Positions 62,895 to 64,000 of a stretch of DNA of 64,000 nt are shown here, piece after piece. The DNA is taken from contig NZ_KZ454943.1 in the NCBI RefSeq assembly GCF_002797395.1, positions 4,551,637 through 4,615,636 of the forward strand. The letters are read 5' to 3'. The first letter of the stretch is position 1. Each line of letters opens with the position of its first letter. Source of the DNA: Bacillus solitudinis (GTDB taxonomy: Bacteria > Bacillota > Bacilli > Bacillales > Bacillaceae_D). Made by a program: the position numbers and the translations under genes. A model generated the notes under the pieces. It was given only the letters and a program-made list of their open reading frames with translations. It was not told the origin of the DNA and searched no databases.

Positions 62895-63149
62895 ATGGCG
62901 ATACCTTCTTATCCAATTGATTTTCATGATTGTCAGAGAAGCAAAAGAATGACTGAAGACCTGCTACATACGAAAATTAACACAGAAATTGAGAAGATGA
63001 TTCAATTTATGAACAAAAACAAAACTAATAATCATTCTGTTTCTTTTGAAGATGTCCTTATTATTGTGGACCGAATATTTGAAGATGACGATTATTACTT
63101 TGAAATTTCAGTCGCAAAAGAACATAGCAAACTTCGCGTGAAAGCTTAA
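62895..63149 (+). CDS. Uncharacterised 84-residue protein
   Basis: An 84-residue protein with ATG at 62895 after GGGGGG. It is charged and soluble, with a helical middle (MTEDLLHTKINTEIEKMIQF) and an acidic end (IFEDDDYYFEISVAKEH). The TTG just before the ATG adds one codon only. No known domain recognised. A candidate promoter (TTGTCT, 18 bases, TATGAT) lies near 62829-62858. Confidence 0.6.
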   Translation: MAIPSYPIDFHDCQRSKRMTEDLLHTKINTEIEKMIQFMNKNKTNNHSVSFEDVLIIVDRIFEDDDYYFEISVAKEHSKLRVKA

Positions 63150-63280
63150 ATTATTTGAATATCTATAGTTCTTTATTCCTTGAATAAATAGACCTATAAA
63201 CATTACACAAATTTACAGTTTTATTTTCCCTTACAAGTCCATCCTAATAACATACGAAAAAAGTTATTGAGGAGGCTTTT

Positions 63281-63811
63281 ATGCGGAACGCGGCTATAGC
63301 GCTTCTATTTTCATCTTTACTTCAGAATCAAAAATTATTTAAATTTAGAAAGTACTTTTTAAATTTACTTTATGTTATTGTTTTTAACTTTGTGTATTAT
63401 TGCTTTTTCCATAAGCATCTACTATGGGACTTTAAATCAAAGTGTTTTAATATGAAACTGGTTCGATGCTTTCACGTTTTTTTCGTTACCCCTATGCTAA
63501 ATTATTTTTTCATCTTAAATTTCCCAAGAACATTGGTAAAGCGAATCATTTATACGGTGAAATGGATTATTCTTTCTGTTATCGCCGAACTGACTTTTAA
63601 AAAATGTGGATGTATTTTCTTTTCCAACGGCTGGCATATCGGTTGGTCTGCATATATCTACTTGAAAATGTATTTATACACCTACTTCTTTCCAAAAAGA
63701 CCAATCCTTATCTCAGTATTGTCTATACTAAATGTTTATTTTTTCTTAATAAAATTTAACGTACCAATCAAAAAGTTTAGTTTTAAAGGTTTCTTTTGTA
63801 TACCTAAGTAA
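63281..63811 (+). CDS. Uncharacterised membrane protein
   Basis: A 176-residue protein dominated by aromatic, hydrophobic segments (about 20-45, 60-82, 90-108, 120-140 and 144-160), with ATG at 63281 after TTGAGGAGGC. LPRTLVKRIIYTVKW-like NFPRTLVKRIIYTVKWIILSV and FFSNGWHIGWSAYIYL resemble an uncharacterised Bacillus membrane protein group, but I cannot name it with confidence. Confidence 0.6.
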   Translation: MRNAAIALLFSSLLQNQKLFKFRKYFLNLLYVIVFNFVYYCFFHKHLLWDFKSKCFNMKLVRCFHVFFVTPMLNYFFILNFPRTLVKRIIYTVKWIILSVIAELTFKKCGCIFFSNGWHIGWSAYIYLKMYLYTYFFPKRPILISVLSILNVYFFLIKFNVPIKKFSFKGFFCIPK

Positions 63812-63812
63812 A

Positions 63813-63861
63813 ATAGAGGCTACTCAAAAGGGTTTCATTTTCCCTTTTGAGTAGCCTCTAA
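63813..63861. terminator. Bidirectional terminator between the membrane protein gene and queF
   Basis: TAGAGGCTACTCAAAAGGG and its exact complement form a 19-base perfect stem with a nine-base loop, between converging genes. Confidence 0.92.
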
Positions 63862-63909
63862 AACTATTTAACGTTTAGTTTTTCTTTTCCAGTACAACAT
63901 GTCCCTTTA

Positions 63910-64000
63910 CTACCTATTATCAATCTTCTCTGGATACAAATCATGGTTCATCAAGCGATGATATGCCATTTCCTCAAATTTAGTACCAGGCTTTCCGTAA
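63910..64000 (-). CDS. queF: NADPH-dependent 7-cyano-7-deazaguanine reductase QueF, C-terminal fragment
   Basis: The minus strand from the window edge to TAG at 63910-63912 reads YGKPGTKFEEMAYHRLMNHD then LYPEKIDNR, the conserved C-terminus of QueF, which reduces preQ0 to preQ1 in queuosine synthesis. The rest of the gene lies outside the window. Confidence 0.9.
   Translation of the reverse strand, partial: YGKPGTKFEEMAYHRLMNHDLYPEKIDNR

Noticed and set aside
1..64000. CRISPR arrays, tRNA or rRNA genes, complete insertion sequences or prophage
   Set aside because: No spaced direct repeats of CRISPR type, no cloverleaf or rRNA sequence, and no transposase or phage structural gene could be recognised.

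Overview
The window reads as chromosomal DNA of an aerobic, spore-forming Bacillaceae bacterium (Firmicutes). The evidence is AT-rich DNA with strong AGGAGG ribosome sites, a GerA-type germinant receptor operon, bacillithiol genes (yojF-bshB2, brxC/ytxJ), a B. subtilis-like arabinose regulon (araR, araDBA, araL-araM), odhAB, YuiD, YpcP and YkpA homologues and a FapR-type operator at fabH. An S-layer-anchored surface protein and a very acidic lipoprotein would fit an alkaliphilic or halotolerant relative, but genus is not decided by anything I can see.

Layout. 1-2.2 kb: a GATC-type restriction-modification locus with two adenine methyltransferases (one cut by the window edge) and a divergent MutH/Sau3AI-type nuclease. 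2.2-9.5 kb: an SLH-domain surface protein, an aldo/keto reductase, two convergent cold-shock genes (one with a long, structured leader), an unannotated 32-codon gene, a DUF523-DUF1722 protein and an acyl-CoA dehydrogenase family protein. 9.5-14.8 kb: a five-gene germinant receptor operon (small D-type subunit, two B subunits, A, C). 15-17.1 kb: an anchored HtrA-like protease and the bacillithiol pair yojF-bshB2. 17.2-28.9 kb: arabinose utilisation: an ArsR-type regulator, GH43 glycosidase, AraR, araDBA with an AraR box in its promoter, galM with a DeoR regulator, and divergent araL-araM. 29-31.7 kb: YpcP exonuclease, FabH and a GNAT-like protein. 31.9-34.3 kb: an accessory two-gene nuclease cassette (NERD nuclease, then a MerR-HTH/Mrr fusion) beside what may be gene remnants. 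34.5-46.7 kb: a TRM11-like methyltransferase, an ABC exporter pair, a frameshifted gene remnant, a lipoprotein, a phosphoesterase, YuiD, BrxC, DegV, RecQ and an ABC-F ATPase. 46.9-57 kb: a heterodimeric multidrug ABC exporter, an AraC regulator, a DedA protein and odhAB. 57-64 kb: an RlmI-like methyltransferase, nitroreductase, cysteine desulfurase, lytic transglycosylase, a YtaF/MntP-like membrane protein that seems to lack a normal start codon, and the 3' end of queF.

How they work together. GH43 would release arabinose inside the cell, GalM would interconvert anomers, and AraA, AraB and AraD would carry arabinose to xylulose 5-phosphate under AraR control; no sugar transporter lies in the window, so uptake and secreted arabinanases must be encoded elsewhere. 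BshB2 and BrxC belong to bacillithiol synthesis and use. The DpnII-like locus and the NERD/Mrr cassette are two independent DNA-targeting systems about 30 kb apart.

The observations I rate highest are the NERD + MerR-Mrr cassette, the MutH-type nuclease paired with Dam/DpnA-type methylases, the csp leader carrying a promoter, a 4-codon upstream ORF and a perfect 18-bp inverted repeat before a U-run, two complete but unannotated small genes (7014-7112 and 40979-41089), a frameshifted gene remnant at 38101-38306, and a dispersed hairpin repeat present at about 2.2 and 15.0 kb. All family names are from my own reading of sequence motifs; no database search was run.
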